NCBI GenBank assembly: GCA_964630595.1
Contig: CAZVVT010000004.1
Location: 1 to 64,000, forward strand
DNA from: CAZVVT01 sp964630595
Lineage (GTDB): Bacteria > Chlamydiota > Chlamydiia > Chlamydiales > VFKH01
Direction of reading: 5' to 3'
Length of the DNA stretch: 64,000 bases
Shown here: positions 47,788 through 56,910 of the stretch, in pieces
How positions within the stretch are numbered: the stretch's first letter is position 1
How the letters are laid out: every line of letters begins with the position of its first letter
Position numbers and translations under genes: made by a program
The notes under the pieces: model-generated
Database searches by the model: none
Seen by the model: only the letters and a program-made list of their open reading frames with translations
Told to the model about the DNA's origin: nothing

Positions 47788-49764
47788 ATGTTTGGCCGAC
47801 TTAATCTAGACGCTTTTCACCACCAAGCCAGTCAAAATGCCGCTGTCTTTGGCATGCTCATTACTACGATTGGCATCTTGGCCTACATCACATACAAGAA
47901 AAAGTGGAAGTGGATCTGGGATGAGTGGATCACAACGGTGGATCCCAAGCGCATAGGCATCATGTACATCCTCGTGGCACTCATGATGTTTGCCAAAGGT
48001 TTTGCCGATGCGCTCATGATGCGGCTTCAGCAGGCGCTTGCCGTAGGTGATGCCCCCGGATTTATCTCTTCAGAGCACTTTCAGGAGGTCTTTTCCTCAC
48101 ATGGTACCACCATGATTTTCTTCGTCGGCATGGGAGTGGTCTTTGCCTTGATGAATCTCATTGTGCCGCTGCAAATTGGCGCGCGTGACGTAGCCTATCC
48201 CTTTTTGAACGCGGTGGGTTTTTGGCTCTTTGCAGCGGGAGCGAACCTGACTCTGGTCTCTTTGGTCATCGGCAAATTCTCTGCAACAGGCTGGCTTGCT
48301 TACCCACCCCTTTCAGGATTGGAATATAGTCCGGGCGAGGGGGTGGATTACTGGATATGGGCAGTGCAGATTGCCGGGGTTGGCAGTACGATTTCCGGCA
48401 TTAACTTCCTGGCGACGATTTTGAAGATGCGCTGTCCTGGTATGACCCTCATGAAGATGCCGATCTTCACGTGGAGCGCTTTATGCACGATGACCCTGGT
48501 GATTTTCGCCTTTCCTATTTTGACAGCAACTCTTGTGCTGCTGACACTCGATCGCTATCTGGGCATGCACTTTTTCACCGCCGGCTTTGGCGGCAACCCC
48601 ATGATGTACGTGAACCTCATCTGGGCTTGGGGCCATCCTGAAGTGTACATTTTGATCATGCCCATTTTTGGCATCTTTTCCGAAATTGTGCCCACCTTTT
48701 CCGAAAAGCGTCTGTTCGGCCACAAGTCCATGATCTGGGCTCTTGTCTCGATTACTGTGCTCTCTTTTATCGTCTGGTTGCACCACTTCTTTACGATGGG
48801 AGCCAGCCCCGATGTGAACGCCTTTTTTGCCATCATGACGATGCTGATCGCGATCCCTACGGGAGTGAAGATTTTCAACTGGCTCTTCACCAAGTTTCGC
48901 GGTCGCGTGCACTTCACTTCGCCCATGCTCTGGTTTTTTGCCTTCGTTTTGAATTTTACCGTGGGCGGAATGACGGGGATGCTGCTCTCTGCACCGCCCG
49001 TTGATTATCAAGCACACAACAGCCTCTTTTTGATCGCGCACTTTCACGGCATGGTCATTGGCGGTATGCTCTTTGGCTTCTTCGCCGGCTTTACGTACTG
49101 GTTTCCCAAATTCACCGGCTTCTTTTTGAGTGAACGTCTGAACAAAGCCGCCTTTTGGTGCTGGTTTGTGGGTTTCATGACCGCCTTTATGCCGCTCTAT
49201 ATGCTCGGGTTTATGGGAGCTACAAGACGGCTGGATCGCTATGATGCTGCGACGGGGTGGCATCCACTCTTCGTGGTCGTAGCCATTGGAGCCTTCATCA
49301 TCTTGTGTGGGGCAAGCATTCAGCTCTTTGGCCTTTTCTGGAGCATTCGCAACAGGCACAGGGATCGAGACTTTACAGGAGGGGATCCGTGGAATGCGCG
49401 CACGCTGGAATGGTCCGTGCCATCGCCTCCGCCAATCTACAATTTTGCCATCATTCCCACCGTCGATCAGATCGATCCTTTCTGGGCGATGAAGAAAGAG
49501 CCCAAATTCCTGCCGCCACCGAAGTATGAGGATATCTTCCTTCCGAAAAATACCCCTCTGGGCCTTTACGTAGGGCTTTTGGCGTTGACCTTAGGCTTTG
49601 CGTTGACGTGGCACATCATGTGGTTGGCTGCTTTGAGTTTTATTGGAATCATCACTTGCCTGATTGTGCGTTTGTCGGGAGAAGATGAGCATGATGTTCT
49701 CACCGCCGCCACAGTGCAGAAGATGGAAGAGGAATTCGCTAAAAGCAAGGCACGAGCTCTATGA
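47788..49764 (+). CDS. cyoB: Cytochrome bo-type quinol oxidase subunit I
   Basis: The 658-residue heme-copper oxidase catalytic subunit has about 14 membrane segments. Heme and copper-B ligands are visible: SSHGTTMIFF for the low-spin heme, WGHPEVYILIMP with the His-Tyr pair, HHFFTMG for CuB, and HFHGMVIGG for the heme pair. The HPEVY and glutamate-containing loop fit proton-pumping type A oxidases. It starts 1 base after cyoA and overlaps cyoC by 4. Confidence 0.97.
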   Translation: MFGRLNLDAFHHQASQNAAVFGMLITTIGILAYITYKKKWKWIWDEWITTVDPKRIGIMYILVALMMFAKGFADALMMRLQQALAVGDAPGFISSEHFQEVFSSHGTTMIFFVGMGVVFALMNLIVPLQIGARDVAYPFLNAVGFWLFAAGANLTLVSLVIGKFSATGWLAYPPLSGLEYSPGEGVDYWIWAVQIAGVGSTISGINFLATILKMRCPGMTLMKMPIFTWSALCTMTLVIFAFPILTATLVLLTLDRYLGMHFFTAGFGGNPMMYVNLIWAWGHPEVYILIMPIFGIFSEIVPTFSEKRLFGHKSMIWALVSITVLSFIVWLHHFFTMGASPDVNAFFAIMTMLIAIPTGVKIFNWLFTKFRGRVHFTSPMLWFFAFVLNFTVGGMTGMLLSAPPVDYQAHNSLFLIAHFHGMVIGGMLFGFFAGFTYWFPKFTGFFLSERLNKAAFWCWFVGFMTAFMPLYMLGFMGATRRLDRYDAATGWHPLFVVVAIGAFIILCGASIQLFGLFWSIRNRHRDRDFTGGDPWNARTLEWSVPSPPPIYNFAIIPTVDQIDPFWAMKKEPKFLPPPKYEDIFLPKNTPLGLYVGLLALTLGFALTWHIMWLAALSFIGIITCLIVRLSGEDEHDVLTAATVQKMEEEFAKSKARAL

Positions 49765-50378
49765 CGATTCACCACAGTGTTGAGAGTCACCCCGACACCA
49801 GCCTGCCTGATCCGCACCAGGATGTCTTTTCCAGAACCACACTCGGGTTCTGGATGTATCTGATGACCGACTGTTTGCTCTTTGCAACGCTCTTTTGTGC
49901 GTACGCAGTGCTGCACAACAACACCTTTGGCGGCCCTTCATCGCGCGATATCTTCGACCTAAGAACTGCCTTTGTCGAAACAATGGTGCTACTTTTTAGT
50001 AGCGTGACGTGCGGTCTGGGAATGTTAGCGGCTGTCAAAAGTAACAAAACAAAGGTGCTTTTTTGGTTCGCGCTCTCGTTTATTTTAGGAGCCTCTTTTG
50101 TCGCCCTAGAGCTGCACGAGTTTGCGCTCTTGGTGCATGAGGGGCATAGCTGGACAAAAAGCGCCTTTCTATCGGCCTTCTTTTCCCTTGTGGGCACCCA
50201 CGGATTTCACGTCTCTGTCGGATTGCTCTGGATGACGGTGATGATGGGCCAGCTTATTGTGTGCGGCATCACAGCAACTACCTTTCGTCGATTGGTGATC
50301 TTCAGCATGTTCTGGCACTTCCTTGATTTGGTATGGATTTTCATCTTTACGCTTGTCTATCTGATGGGGGTGCTCTAA
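49761..50378 (+). CDS. cyoC: Cytochrome bo-type quinol oxidase subunit III
   Basis: The 205-residue product has five membrane segments and the subunit III patterns GFWMYLMTDCLLFATLFCAY and GTHGFHVSVGLLWM. It supports stability and proton uptake of the oxidase. The start overlaps the cyoB end by 4 bases (ATGA), and cyoD follows immediately. Confidence 0.96.
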   Translation: MTIHHSVESHPDTSLPDPHQDVFSRTTLGFWMYLMTDCLLFATLFCAYAVLHNNTFGGPSSRDIFDLRTAFVETMVLLFSSVTCGLGMLAAVKSNKTKVLFWFALSFILGASFVALELHEFALLVHEGHSWTKSAFLSAFFSLVGTHGFHVSVGLLWMTVMMGQLIVCGITATTFRRLVIFSMFWHFLDLVWIFIFTLVYLMGVL

Positions 50379-50726
50379 ATGCATGGGGACTTGAATTTAC
50401 AGCAGACGCAAAAAGAGTGGCACGGAACGCTTCGGTCATATGTCGTTGGGTTTTTCTCTTGCGTTTTGCTGACGATTGCCTCTTTTGCCCTCGTGATCGG
50501 AAAGGTTTTGTCCGGGCCCAACCTTGTCTATACCATACTGGCTCTAGCGCTGGTGCAGGCGGTGGTGCAGCTGCGCTTTTTCCTGCACGTCGGCCAAGAG
50601 GCAAAGCCGCGTTGGGAGATGGTCACCTTCTTTTTTATGGTGCTGGTATTGCTTATCATCATCGCAGGATCTCTCTGGATTATGCACGATTTGAATGACC
50701 GCGTGATGATGAATATGGAGATGTGA
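50379..50726 (+). CDS. cyoD: Cytochrome bo-type quinol oxidase subunit IV
   Basis: The 115-residue product has three membrane segments, with the CyoD pattern LVQAVVQLRFFLHVGQEAKPRWE. It helps assemble CuB in subunit I. Its ATG follows the cyoC stop directly and its TGA overlaps the cyoE ATG. Confidence 0.94.
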   Translation: MHGDLNLQQTQKEWHGTLRSYVVGFFSCVLLTIASFALVIGKVLSGPNLVYTILALALVQAVVQLRFFLHVGQEAKPRWEMVTFFFMVLVLLIIIAGSLWIMHDLNDRVMMNMEM

Positions 50727-51568
50727 TGATCAATTACTACTTGTTAACGAAGCCGGGCATTGTCATGGGCAACCTCGTCACCTTTGCCGCAGGCTTCCTG
50801 CTCGCTGCAAAAGGAACCATCGATTTCTCCCTCTTTTTCCTCGCTCTGCTTGGGCTCGCGCTTGTCATGGCCTCTGCCTGCGTCTTCAACAATTACATCG
50901 ACCGCCACCTCGACAAAAAAATGAGGCGCACCCAAAGCCGTGCTTTAGTTACCGGAATGATCTCAGGGCGTAGAGCCCTTTTCTTTGCTACTTTCTTAGG
51001 CCTTTTAGGCGCAGCAACTCTGTACATCTACACAAATCCCTTAACGCTGCTCATTGCAGCCGTAGGATTCTTCATCTATGTGGTTCTCTACAGCCTCTGG
51101 AAGAGACATACGATCTACGGAACAGCCATTGGAAGCATCGCCGGCGCTGTTCCTCCCGTTGTTGGCTACTGCGCTGCGGGTAACCACTTCGACCTCGGTG
51201 CGCTCATTCTTTTTGCCATGATGGTGCTCTGGCAAATGCCCCACTTCTTCTCCATCGCCATCTACCACTTAGCTGACTACACCGCCGCTGCCATTCCCGT
51301 CCTGCCAGTCAAAAAGGGACTGCTGCGCACCAAAATCCACATGACGCTCTACATCGCGGCTTTCATCGCGGCAGCTGCCTTGCTCACCCTTTTTCAGTAC
51401 ACCGGATATACCTACCTGATCGTAGCAACGAGTATCGGATTGCTTTGGTTGGGGCTATGCTGTAAGGGTTTTACAACCACAAGCGACACCTTGTGGGCGC
51501 GTCAAATGTTCCGGCTTTCGCTGCTCTTGATCATGGCCGTCAGCTTGACAATTCCCTTAACCATTTAA
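50726..51568 (+). CDS. cyoE: Protoheme IX farnesyltransferase (heme O synthase)
   Basis: The 280-residue UbiA-superfamily prenyltransferase attaches a farnesyl group to heme b to give heme O for subunit I. It has NNYIDRHLDKKMRRTQSR, the Asp-rich diphosphate site, and LWQMPHFFSIAIYH with the second site, across about nine membrane segments. The start is ATG 50726, overlapping the cyoD stop by one base, after GGAG; a GTG one codon earlier is open too. Confidence 0.96.
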   Translation: MINYYLLTKPGIVMGNLVTFAAGFLLAAKGTIDFSLFFLALLGLALVMASACVFNNYIDRHLDKKMRRTQSRALVTGMISGRRALFFATFLGLLGAATLYIYTNPLTLLIAAVGFFIYVVLYSLWKRHTIYGTAIGSIAGAVPPVVGYCAAGNHFDLGALILFAMMVLWQMPHFFSIAIYHLADYTAAAIPVLPVKKGLLRTKIHMTLYIAAFIAAAALLTLFQYTGYTYLIVATSIGLLWLGLCCKGFTTTSDTLWARQMFRLSLLLIMAVSLTIPLTI

Positions 51569-51611
51569 TCGATGTCTTAAGCTACAATGGTGCGTTTAAA
51601 ACGGATTGATT

Positions 51612-52505
51612 ATGCGTAACTCAGATGACCCTTTTACTCTTGCTCTTACCTCCTTTCAGAAGGGGGAGACAGAGAGGGCGGAGGATCTTTGTTTGGAGAT
51701 TATCCAGGAGCGGCCAGAAGATGGTAGTGCGTTGAATTTGCTGGGCGTGATTGCTCTCAAAGGCGGCGAGCTGGAAAAGGCGTATGAACTGATTTCCAAA
51801 GCGATTAAAAGTTATCCCCAGAAAGCACCCATTTTTTCCTATAACCTCGCTTTGGTGCTCATTGCGATGGGAAAGGTAGAGCAAGCCGTTGTTGTGTATA
51901 AGACCGCGGCAGATATCTTTATGGAGCGCCGGGAGAAACAAGAGGCGCTGAAGTGCTTGGAAAGAGCTGCTTGGTTACTGAGAGATGCAGGTGATCTGGC
52001 GGGAGCGAAGCGTTTCTACCAGGAAGTTGTCAAAATGGATCCATCGAGAGTAGATGCGCAGAATGATCTGGGTGTGATTCTGCAAAAAGAAAACGACTGG
52101 GAAGGAGCGAAGTCTTGCTTTGAGGCAGTTCTTAAGCTCGATCCTTCCTATTCCACGGCCTATAACAACTTAGGGCTCATTCTCTTCTTCGAGAAAAAAC
52201 ACAAAGAGGCGATTGCTCTGCTTGAAAAAGCAATCACCATCGATCCACTCAGCGTCGATGCCTATGTCAACTTGAGCAACGTCTTTTTAGAGAAAGAAAA
52301 TCTGGCGAAGGCAAAAAGCTATTGCACAAAGGCGCTAGAGATCGATCAGAGCCATCCCGGCATCTACAACAATTTGGGTATCATTCTCCACCGCGAAGGC
52401 AAATTCGAAGAGGCCGCCGCGAACTACCGCAAAGCCATTGAGCTCGACCCCTCTTATGAAGAGGCGCGCAAGCACTTAGAGCTCGTCGAAGAAGATCTCA
52501 AGTAA
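51612..52505 (+). CDS. TPR-repeat protein
   Basis: The product of about 297 residues starts at ATG 51612 (MRNSDDPFTLALTSFQKGE). At least seven TPR units are visible, the best being AYNNLGLILFFEKKHKEAIA and IYNNLGIILHREGKFEEAAA, with the alternating A, G, Y pattern and DPS turns. It is cytosolic by lack of signal peptide. TPR proteins of chlamydiae often act as chaperones or scaffolds; partner unknown. A TACAAT box lies about 24 bases before the start. The tail overlaps the SET gene by 8 bases. Confidence 0.9.
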   Translation: MRNSDDPFTLALTSFQKGETERAEDLCLEIIQERPEDGSALNLLGVIALKGGELEKAYELISKAIKSYPQKAPIFSYNLALVLIAMGKVEQAVVVYKTAADIFMERREKQEALKCLERAAWLLRDAGDLAGAKRFYQEVVKMDPSRVDAQNDLGVILQKENDWEGAKSCFEAVLKLDPSYSTAYNNLGLILFFEKKHKEAIALLEKAITIDPLSVDAYVNLSNVFLEKENLAKAKSYCTKALEIDQSHPGIYNNLGIILHREGKFEEAAANYRKAIELDPSYEEARKHLELVEEDLK

Positions 52506-53190
52506 CGAGCTTCAAATCAGACGAGAGCATGAATGTTTTGGGAGTCATGGGGAAGGGCTTGACCTTCATCACGCCCCAATAGGTGGCCTCATCATCTTCG
52601 TAGCAGGTGAGAAGTTGTTCGCCTGGGTGGATGGTCTTGTTGGCGAAGTAGATCACTTCAATGGGAGAGGGCTCGACGCCGTAGGGGTTTTTGGGGACAG
52701 ACATCGAGTATGAATCGACATTGGGCGTGCTAGAGTGGTTGACAAAACGGGTGAGGTTGCCGCGCTCTTGGGCGCAGAGCTTTAAGTCGTAGAGGCGGCG
52801 TGGGTGCCAGCGACGGGTTTTGTCAAAGAGAGCCTGCTCTTCCTTTGTGAGGAGGATGCCGCAGATGGGGGTAAAGGCGTAGGTTCCATCTTCGGGGTCG
52901 TTTTGGGGCATGAAGGAGAGGTAACCGGCGTAGGGAGCGATTACCTGGCCTTTGCGGATGGGCTTGGCGGTAGGCGAGAGGAAAATGCCCGATCCGAGGT
53001 CGTGGGGCAGTTGTTTACAGATAAGATCGGGCAAAGAGCCCGTCTCATGGATTGTTTTGAGAACCTGCGCAAGCTCAATGAGGTTCTTTTTGGTGGCGCG
53101 CGAGATATCGATCTTCTGCTTCTTGATCTCGCGGGTCATAATGGCCGCTATTTCAGGAGTAAGTGTTTGGCGAGGTAGGGTAAATTTCAC
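52498..53190 (-). CDS. SET-domain protein
   Basis: The 230-residue product has a SET lysine-methyltransferase fold: LGSGIFLSPTAKPIRKGQVI (65-84), NLTRFVNHSSTPN (145-157) containing the NHS.. SAM/knot motif, and IHPGEQLLTCYEDD (187-200). C. trachomatis has a SET protein (CT737, NUE) of similar size that methylates histones, including host histones. This is a probable relative. The start is GTG at 53190, 6 bases after an extended -10 box and without a ribosome site. Confidence 0.9.
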   Translation of the reverse strand: MKFTLPRQTLTPEIAAIMTREIKKQKIDISRATKKNLIELAQVLKTIHETGSLPDLICKQLPHDLGSGIFLSPTAKPIRKGQVIAPYAGYLSFMPQNDPEDGTYAFTPICGILLTKEEQALFDKTRRWHPRRLYDLKLCAQERGNLTRFVNHSSTPNVDSYSMSVPKNPYGVEPSPIEVIYFANKTIHPGEQLLTCYEDDEATYWGVMKVKPFPMTPKTFMLSSDLKLVT

Positions 53191-53196
53191 CCGACC

Positions 53197-53205
53197 ATTC
53201 TACCA
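53197..53205 (-). promoter_or_regulatory. Extended -10 promoter of the SET gene, leaderless
   Basis: The minus strand reads TGG-TAGAAT, followed by 6 bases and the GTG start. A weak -35 (TTACAA) lies 18 bases upstream. A GTG-starting leaderless gene would be unusual. Confidence 0.45.
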
Positions 53206-53215
53206 TAGATTTAAG

Positions 53216-53974
53216 CTATATTGTAAGAGATTTTTGAATTCTAAAAAGAGCGCTTGTTACATCATCCCGGCCATGGCTGATTGCACTCTCTTTTGCTTCA
53301 TCAAAAACGCTTTTTTCATCGCGCTTTAAGGTCAACCAATGTTTCGCATCTGGTTGATATCCAAGGAATTCAATAACAGAACGGTTGCCCATACGAGCAG
53401 CTTCAATAAAGAGTTCAGGGAAAAAGAGGTCTCGAGAGTCTGGCTCTGCAAGAAAGGCCTTCATCTGCTCGTCGGTAGAATAAGCAGCGGCGGCGCGTAG
53501 TGCAGGATAAAAGGTTTCTTCAAAGAGTTTAGCGGAAGCCGAGTCGGTGGCGGAGGCCAGCTCTGCGATCCAATACTTGACTGGAGGGCTGCCTAGTAGG
53601 TCAAGGAGCTCTTGCACCTGCGCGGCTTGAGGTTTTTCACCAGGCCAAGGGGTGGCCTTTGCGGTGGCTCGTTGGAGCCGGTGTGCGTAATCAGCATCGA
53701 TTAAGACAGAGCGCGCAGCAGCCAATGCTTTAGATCCGCCGTCATTGTGCAGGTGTACGATTAATCGCCCGCGTTGGCCGGGCTCGAGCAGGTGAGGAGG
53801 AGGGATGATCGAAAGAATTCCTGCAGCGCGCACGGCACGCACCTCTGCTGTCTCACCCTCTTTTAGGGGATCGACTTTTCGAAAGTGGTAGCGACCTGCT
53901 TCGTCTTTTGTTGCGCGGACGTGTTGTGGGTTGGCAATGTAGGCAGCTAAGGCATCTTCGGGTGTTAAACTCAT
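53216..53974 (-). CDS. Unknown soluble protein
   Basis: The 252-residue product MSLTPEDALAAYIANPQHV... has no signal peptide or membrane segment. The first ~80 residues look mixed alpha/beta (RYHFRKVDPLKEGETAEVRAVR); later parts are helical, with FIEAARMGNRSVIEFLGYQ resembling an ankyrin-type repeat. A single ankyrin-like unit near the C-terminus is plausible but not proven. It ends 13 bases before the SET promoter region. No family recognised. Confidence 0.68.
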   Translation of the reverse strand: MSLTPEDALAAYIANPQHVRATKDEAGRYHFRKVDPLKEGETAEVRAVRAAGILSIIPPPHLLEPGQRGRLIVHLHNDGGSKALAAARSVLIDADYAHRLQRATAKATPWPGEKPQAAQVQELLDLLGSPPVKYWIAELASATDSASAKLFEETFYPALRAAAAYSTDEQMKAFLAEPDSRDLFFPELFIEAARMGNRSVIEFLGYQPDAKHWLTLKRDEKSVFDEAKESAISHGRDDVTSALFRIQKSLTI

Positions 53975-54110
53975 AATCTTTTTTTAAAGAAGAGTTTCTT
54001 TTCTCGCTACGTTTAAGGAATAGTTAAGAAATTGCTAACGACAAAATTTTCCCTGTTGCTACGCTCTCTTCCGAGTTTAGTGTCGACAATTTCATTGTAA
54101 GGAGTTTTTT

Positions 54111-54632
54111 ATGGCAGCAGCATTGAGAAGACTGTGCGTAAGCGTTGAGCGTTACGGTAGTTCTGTGAGAGACCGTAGGGTTGCTCCAGTGACATTTCTT
54201 GGTAGAAGAATGGCTATGAAAGCAAATGCAGTGGGGGGAGTTGCGAGTGAAGTAATGCAACCGAAACCGATAAATCCTGACGGCGAGCAGAGAGTGTTAG
54301 AGCTGTACAGCCCTCCTCCCGCCCCATCTCCAAAGACACTCGACGTGGGTGAAGGTTTTACTGTTTTGACACGCGGAGGAGACGCAGCTGTTGTGCCAAA
54401 AAGTGGTATTATGGCCCTGGAAAGTAGAGCCGCTGCTGTGGATCAGGCCACAAAGGCTAAAGCTGCCGAAGATGTGTGTGATGTTGTTAGAAAAGCTTTG
54501 AAGGACTTAGGCCCAGAAAAAGCTTTAGAAGCTTTGAACGAAGCTTTACGGAATTTCGCCGAAGTTGTGTCAGTAGTAGCTGCAGACAAACAAAGTCGTC
54601 AAAGAGCATTCCGCCTAAAAATGACCAAATAA
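54111..54632 (+). CDS. Unknown small protein with basic N-terminus
   Basis: The 173-residue product begins MAAALRRLCVSVERYG after a strong AAGGAG site. The first ~40 residues are Arg-rich, a proline-rich patch follows (SPPPAPSPKTLDVGEG), and the C-terminal ~70 residues are helical (EDVCDVVRKALKDLG, EALNEALRNFAEVV). No membrane segment. Disordered, basic N-termini are common in type III effectors, but that is only suggestive. The tail overlaps the convergent barrel gene by 18 bases. Confidence 0.7.
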   Translation: MAAALRRLCVSVERYGSSVRDRRVAPVTFLGRRMAMKANAVGGVASEVMQPKPINPDGEQRVLELYSPPPAPSPKTLDVGEGFTVLTRGGDAAVVPKSGIMALESRAAAVDQATKAKAAEDVCDVVRKALKDLGPEKALEALNEALRNFAEVVSVVAADKQSRQRAFRLKMTK

Positions 54633-55835
54633 GCCGATGCGGGCGATGGGGCCGACTGCGAGGGGCTCGCCCTGCATGAACCCTGTGCTCTTCCAGCCGA
54701 TGGTGATCTCCAGTTCGATCGGGTCGTAGACGCAAGAAGAGCCTACGAGCCAGATGTTGCAGCCAGCTTGCTGGTGGCGGGCGGTGAGTGGTGCGAGGAT
54801 GCCGGCGCCATTTTGGGCGACGGTGTACGAGGAGGAGCCGGGTTGGACCCAGCCATCAAAGCGCAGACCGAGGTCGACGCAGCACTCGGCGCGCACGAGG
54901 CGCTTGCACTCCCAGCCGAAACCGAAGGTGTGGTTGTTGCCAAAGTGGCCGCCGCGAATGTAGGCGTAGTGCAACTGCTTGCCGTAGAGTCCAAAAAGTT
55001 CAAAGTAGAGTTCAGGACAGAAAGGGGAGAGGCCGACACGTAGGTTGGGCAGTAGGCGCCAATCTTGGAGCTGGATCATCGGTACAGGCACCTTTTGTCC
55101 GGTGCTGATGTAGCGCCACAAGGCCCACGCGGAGTAGAAGCTCATCGGGTCGAGATAGTTGTACCAAGATTTGCCGCGCATACCGCCGGGCGTGATGTGA
55201 CCGCTGGGATAAGTGGCATTGAGCCAATACATGTAGGCGTTGATGTCGTGACCGGAGGTAGAATCGTTGGCATTGTTGGAGGAATGCATATAGGAGCTGA
55301 TGTCTTGCTGTGTCTCTAAGTAGAGAAAGGCCATGCGACCATCGATGCAGCCATCTTCAACCCACTTCTTCTTCAGCTCATTCGCAAGAACCGCCGTGCC
55401 CTCTACACCCCCGATATCGATCGCCATCATTTGATTGGTCGTGATTTGGTCTGAGGTGGTGTAGCTTGTGGAGCCACCGCCGGGTCCATAAGGCGGGGGA
55501 GCGTCGAGTTGGTAACCAATAACAGAGGCGGTAGAAGACCCTAAGCTGCGAATGCGCCAGCCGTGGCCGAAAATTTCGTGCTGTGTCACCATAGTGAAAC
55601 GCTCGAGCGGATACCAGACAATCCCAAGCTCTAAAAGACGTTCTGCTCCATCCCAGAAGGTGCAGCCGCGGTTGGACACACCAAGGTAGTCCTCAGCCCA
55701 AACCAGCGAGCGGTCAGCAAGGATCAGGTCTTCGGCAGATGCATAAGGAGACATGTCGGGATCCACCATCACGCCGTAGCGGGCGGAGGCGAGAAGTTGT
55801 GAACAGAGAGCTAAAAGAGGAATAATACGTTTCAT
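54615..55835 (-). CDS. Secreted barrel-like protein with HEIFGHG motif
   Basis: The 406-residue product has a signal peptide (MKRIIPLLALCSQLLASA). The first half contains TQHEIFGHGWRIR (H86, E87, H91), which recalls zinc sites of HExxH peptidases with one extra residue between. The second half has amphipathic strands and ends IARIGLFGHF, the aromatic end of outer-membrane barrels. It may be a membrane-embedded metal-dependent enzyme or simply a barrel with a chance motif. Divergent from the alkyltransferase gene. No family recognised. Confidence 0.75.
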   Translation of the reverse strand: MKRIIPLLALCSQLLASARYGVMVDPDMSPYASAEDLILADRSLVWAEDYLGVSNRGCTFWDGAERLLELGIVWYPLERFTMVTQHEIFGHGWRIRSLGSSTASVIGYQLDAPPPYGPGGGSTSYTTSDQITTNQMMAIDIGGVEGTAVLANELKKKWVEDGCIDGRMAFLYLETQQDISSYMHSSNNANDSTSGHDINAYMYWLNATYPSGHITPGGMRGKSWYNYLDPMSFYSAWALWRYISTGQKVPVPMIQLQDWRLLPNLRVGLSPFCPELYFELFGLYGKQLHYAYIRGGHFGNNHTFGFGWECKRLVRAECCVDLGLRFDGWVQPGSSSYTVAQNGAGILAPLTARHQQAGCNIWLVGSSCVYDPIELEITIGWKSTGFMQGEPLAVGPIARIGLFGHF

Positions 55836-55852
55836 AAGGCGAGAAAGAGTGG

Positions 55853-56146
55853 ATGATGAAAGTTAATGCAAAATTAAGATTGACGCCTTTTCAAGTGAAA
55901 GTGCTTTTGGAAACGATGCGTATTCCTCTGGGCGCTACAGTAACATACAAGGAATTAGCGCAGCGCGTAGGCCGCCCGAAAGCCTATCGTGCTGTTGCTA
56001 ACGCGTTGAACCGCAACCCTTTGCCGTTGATTATCCCCTGCCATCGCGTGGTGGGCTGTGGCAACTGGGGCGGATATGCCTTTGGCGTTTCCTTAAAAAA
56101 AGTACTCCTAGGCCTTGAGAAAAAAATGAGCTGCCCTCCAAGGTGA
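55853..56146 (+). CDS. Methylated-DNA--cysteine S-methyltransferase, single-domain
   Basis: The 97-residue product has the DNA-binding and active-site domain of MGMT: TPFQVKVLLETMRIPLG, TYKELAQRVGRPKAYRAVANAL with the Arg finger helix, and IPCHRVVG with acceptor C63. It transfers methyl from O6-methylguanine to itself. The N-terminal domain of Ada/Ogt is missing, and after PCHRV it ends early. The PCHRV motif separates it from alkyltransferase-like proteins, which lack the Cys. Two ATG codons in a row start it, after AGTGG. Confidence 0.93.
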   Translation: MMKVNAKLRLTPFQVKVLLETMRIPLGATVTYKELAQRVGRPKAYRAVANALNRNPLPLIIPCHRVVGCGNWGGYAFGVSLKKVLLGLEKKMSCPPR

Positions 56147-56151
56147 GGGGT

Positions 56152-56886
56152 ATGCACATTGACCCCCTTGCTTTCAACGCCGCTGTAGATGCCTTCATTG
56201 CTGCGGATCCAGAAACAAAAAAGAGGCTCAACGTAGACCTGATTGCCAACTATCATTTGGATTTGCTGCGCGAAGAGTATCGCCCTGCGAGGGGAAAAGC
56301 GGTTCGTATAAAGCCCGATTCTGGATTACTCAATGAGAATATGAGGATCTGGTCAATTGCATGGAAGGCCCTTGCCCTGATTGAAAAAGAGCCGACAGAA
56401 GAGACTTCCTTGCTTGCGGAAAAGGAGTCTTGGGCAGATGCGCTGCGCGCTTTTTTTGCCGCTTTTGTCCTCCTTTTTCAAGGAAAGGATGCACGCGTTT
56501 CAGAAGCGAGCAAACGGCTGATTCAGCAATGGTCAGAGATGGGCGGCAGAGCTTCAGAAAGGCTTCATGAAATAAGCGGCTTCCAACGTGCCTATGTAGA
56601 AGCAAAAAAGCGCGGGGAAAAGCATATCGCTTCCGTTCACATGGAGCAACTGAAGCTTGCGTTGGCAGCTCTTGCACTCGAGATCGAGAGTGGAGAATTG
56701 ATTCCAATAGAGAAATGCAAGGCCTTGGTGGCTATGGCTTCGGGGCTGCTTTCTCGCAGAGAGGTTACTCAGCTGCGCAAAGATTTACGAGCTTTAAAGG
56801 CCGCTGCCGCTGGCATAGAGAGAGAGTTTGCCTATAATGCGCTGATGGAAGAGTGCCGCCGATTGATGAATCGTGCCCTTCAATAG
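56152..56886 (+). CDS. Unknown helical protein
   Basis: The product of about 244 residues starts MHIDPLAFNAAVDAFIAADP (ATG 56152 after AGGTGAGGGG; a GTG three codons earlier overlaps the previous stop). It is helical and charged with one moderately hydrophobic helix near 95-110 (ALRAFFAAFVLLFQG). No signal peptide. Its early segment (LIANYHLDLLREEYRP) has a loose likeness to the module at the start of the 1391-residue protein at 58042, too weak to rely on. Function unknown. Confidence 0.68.
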   Translation: MHIDPLAFNAAVDAFIAADPETKKRLNVDLIANYHLDLLREEYRPARGKAVRIKPDSGLLNENMRIWSIAWKALALIEKEPTEETSLLAEKESWADALRAFFAAFVLLFQGKDARVSEASKRLIQQWSEMGGRASERLHEISGFQRAYVEAKKRGEKHIASVHMEQLKLALAALALEIESGELIPIEKCKALVAMASGLLSRREVTQLRKDLRALKAAAAGIEREFAYNALMEECRRLMNRALQ

Positions 56887-56894
56887 GCTTTCCA

Positions 56895-56903
56895 TGGTAT
56901 ACT
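56895..56903 (+). promoter_or_regulatory. Extended -10 promoter of the RlmL-like gene, leaderless
   Basis: TGG-TATACT (56895-56903), then 7 bases and the GTG start at 56911. No Shine-Dalgarno site and no good -35 box. It lies at the end of and just after the preceding gene. Confidence 0.5.
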
Positions 56904-56910
56904 CTTTGGC

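Noticed and set aside
48481..49359. A 292-codon open frame antisense to cyoB
   Set aside because: cyoB is certain here; the antisense frame follows from codon bias, and its His- and Lys-rich product resembles nothing.
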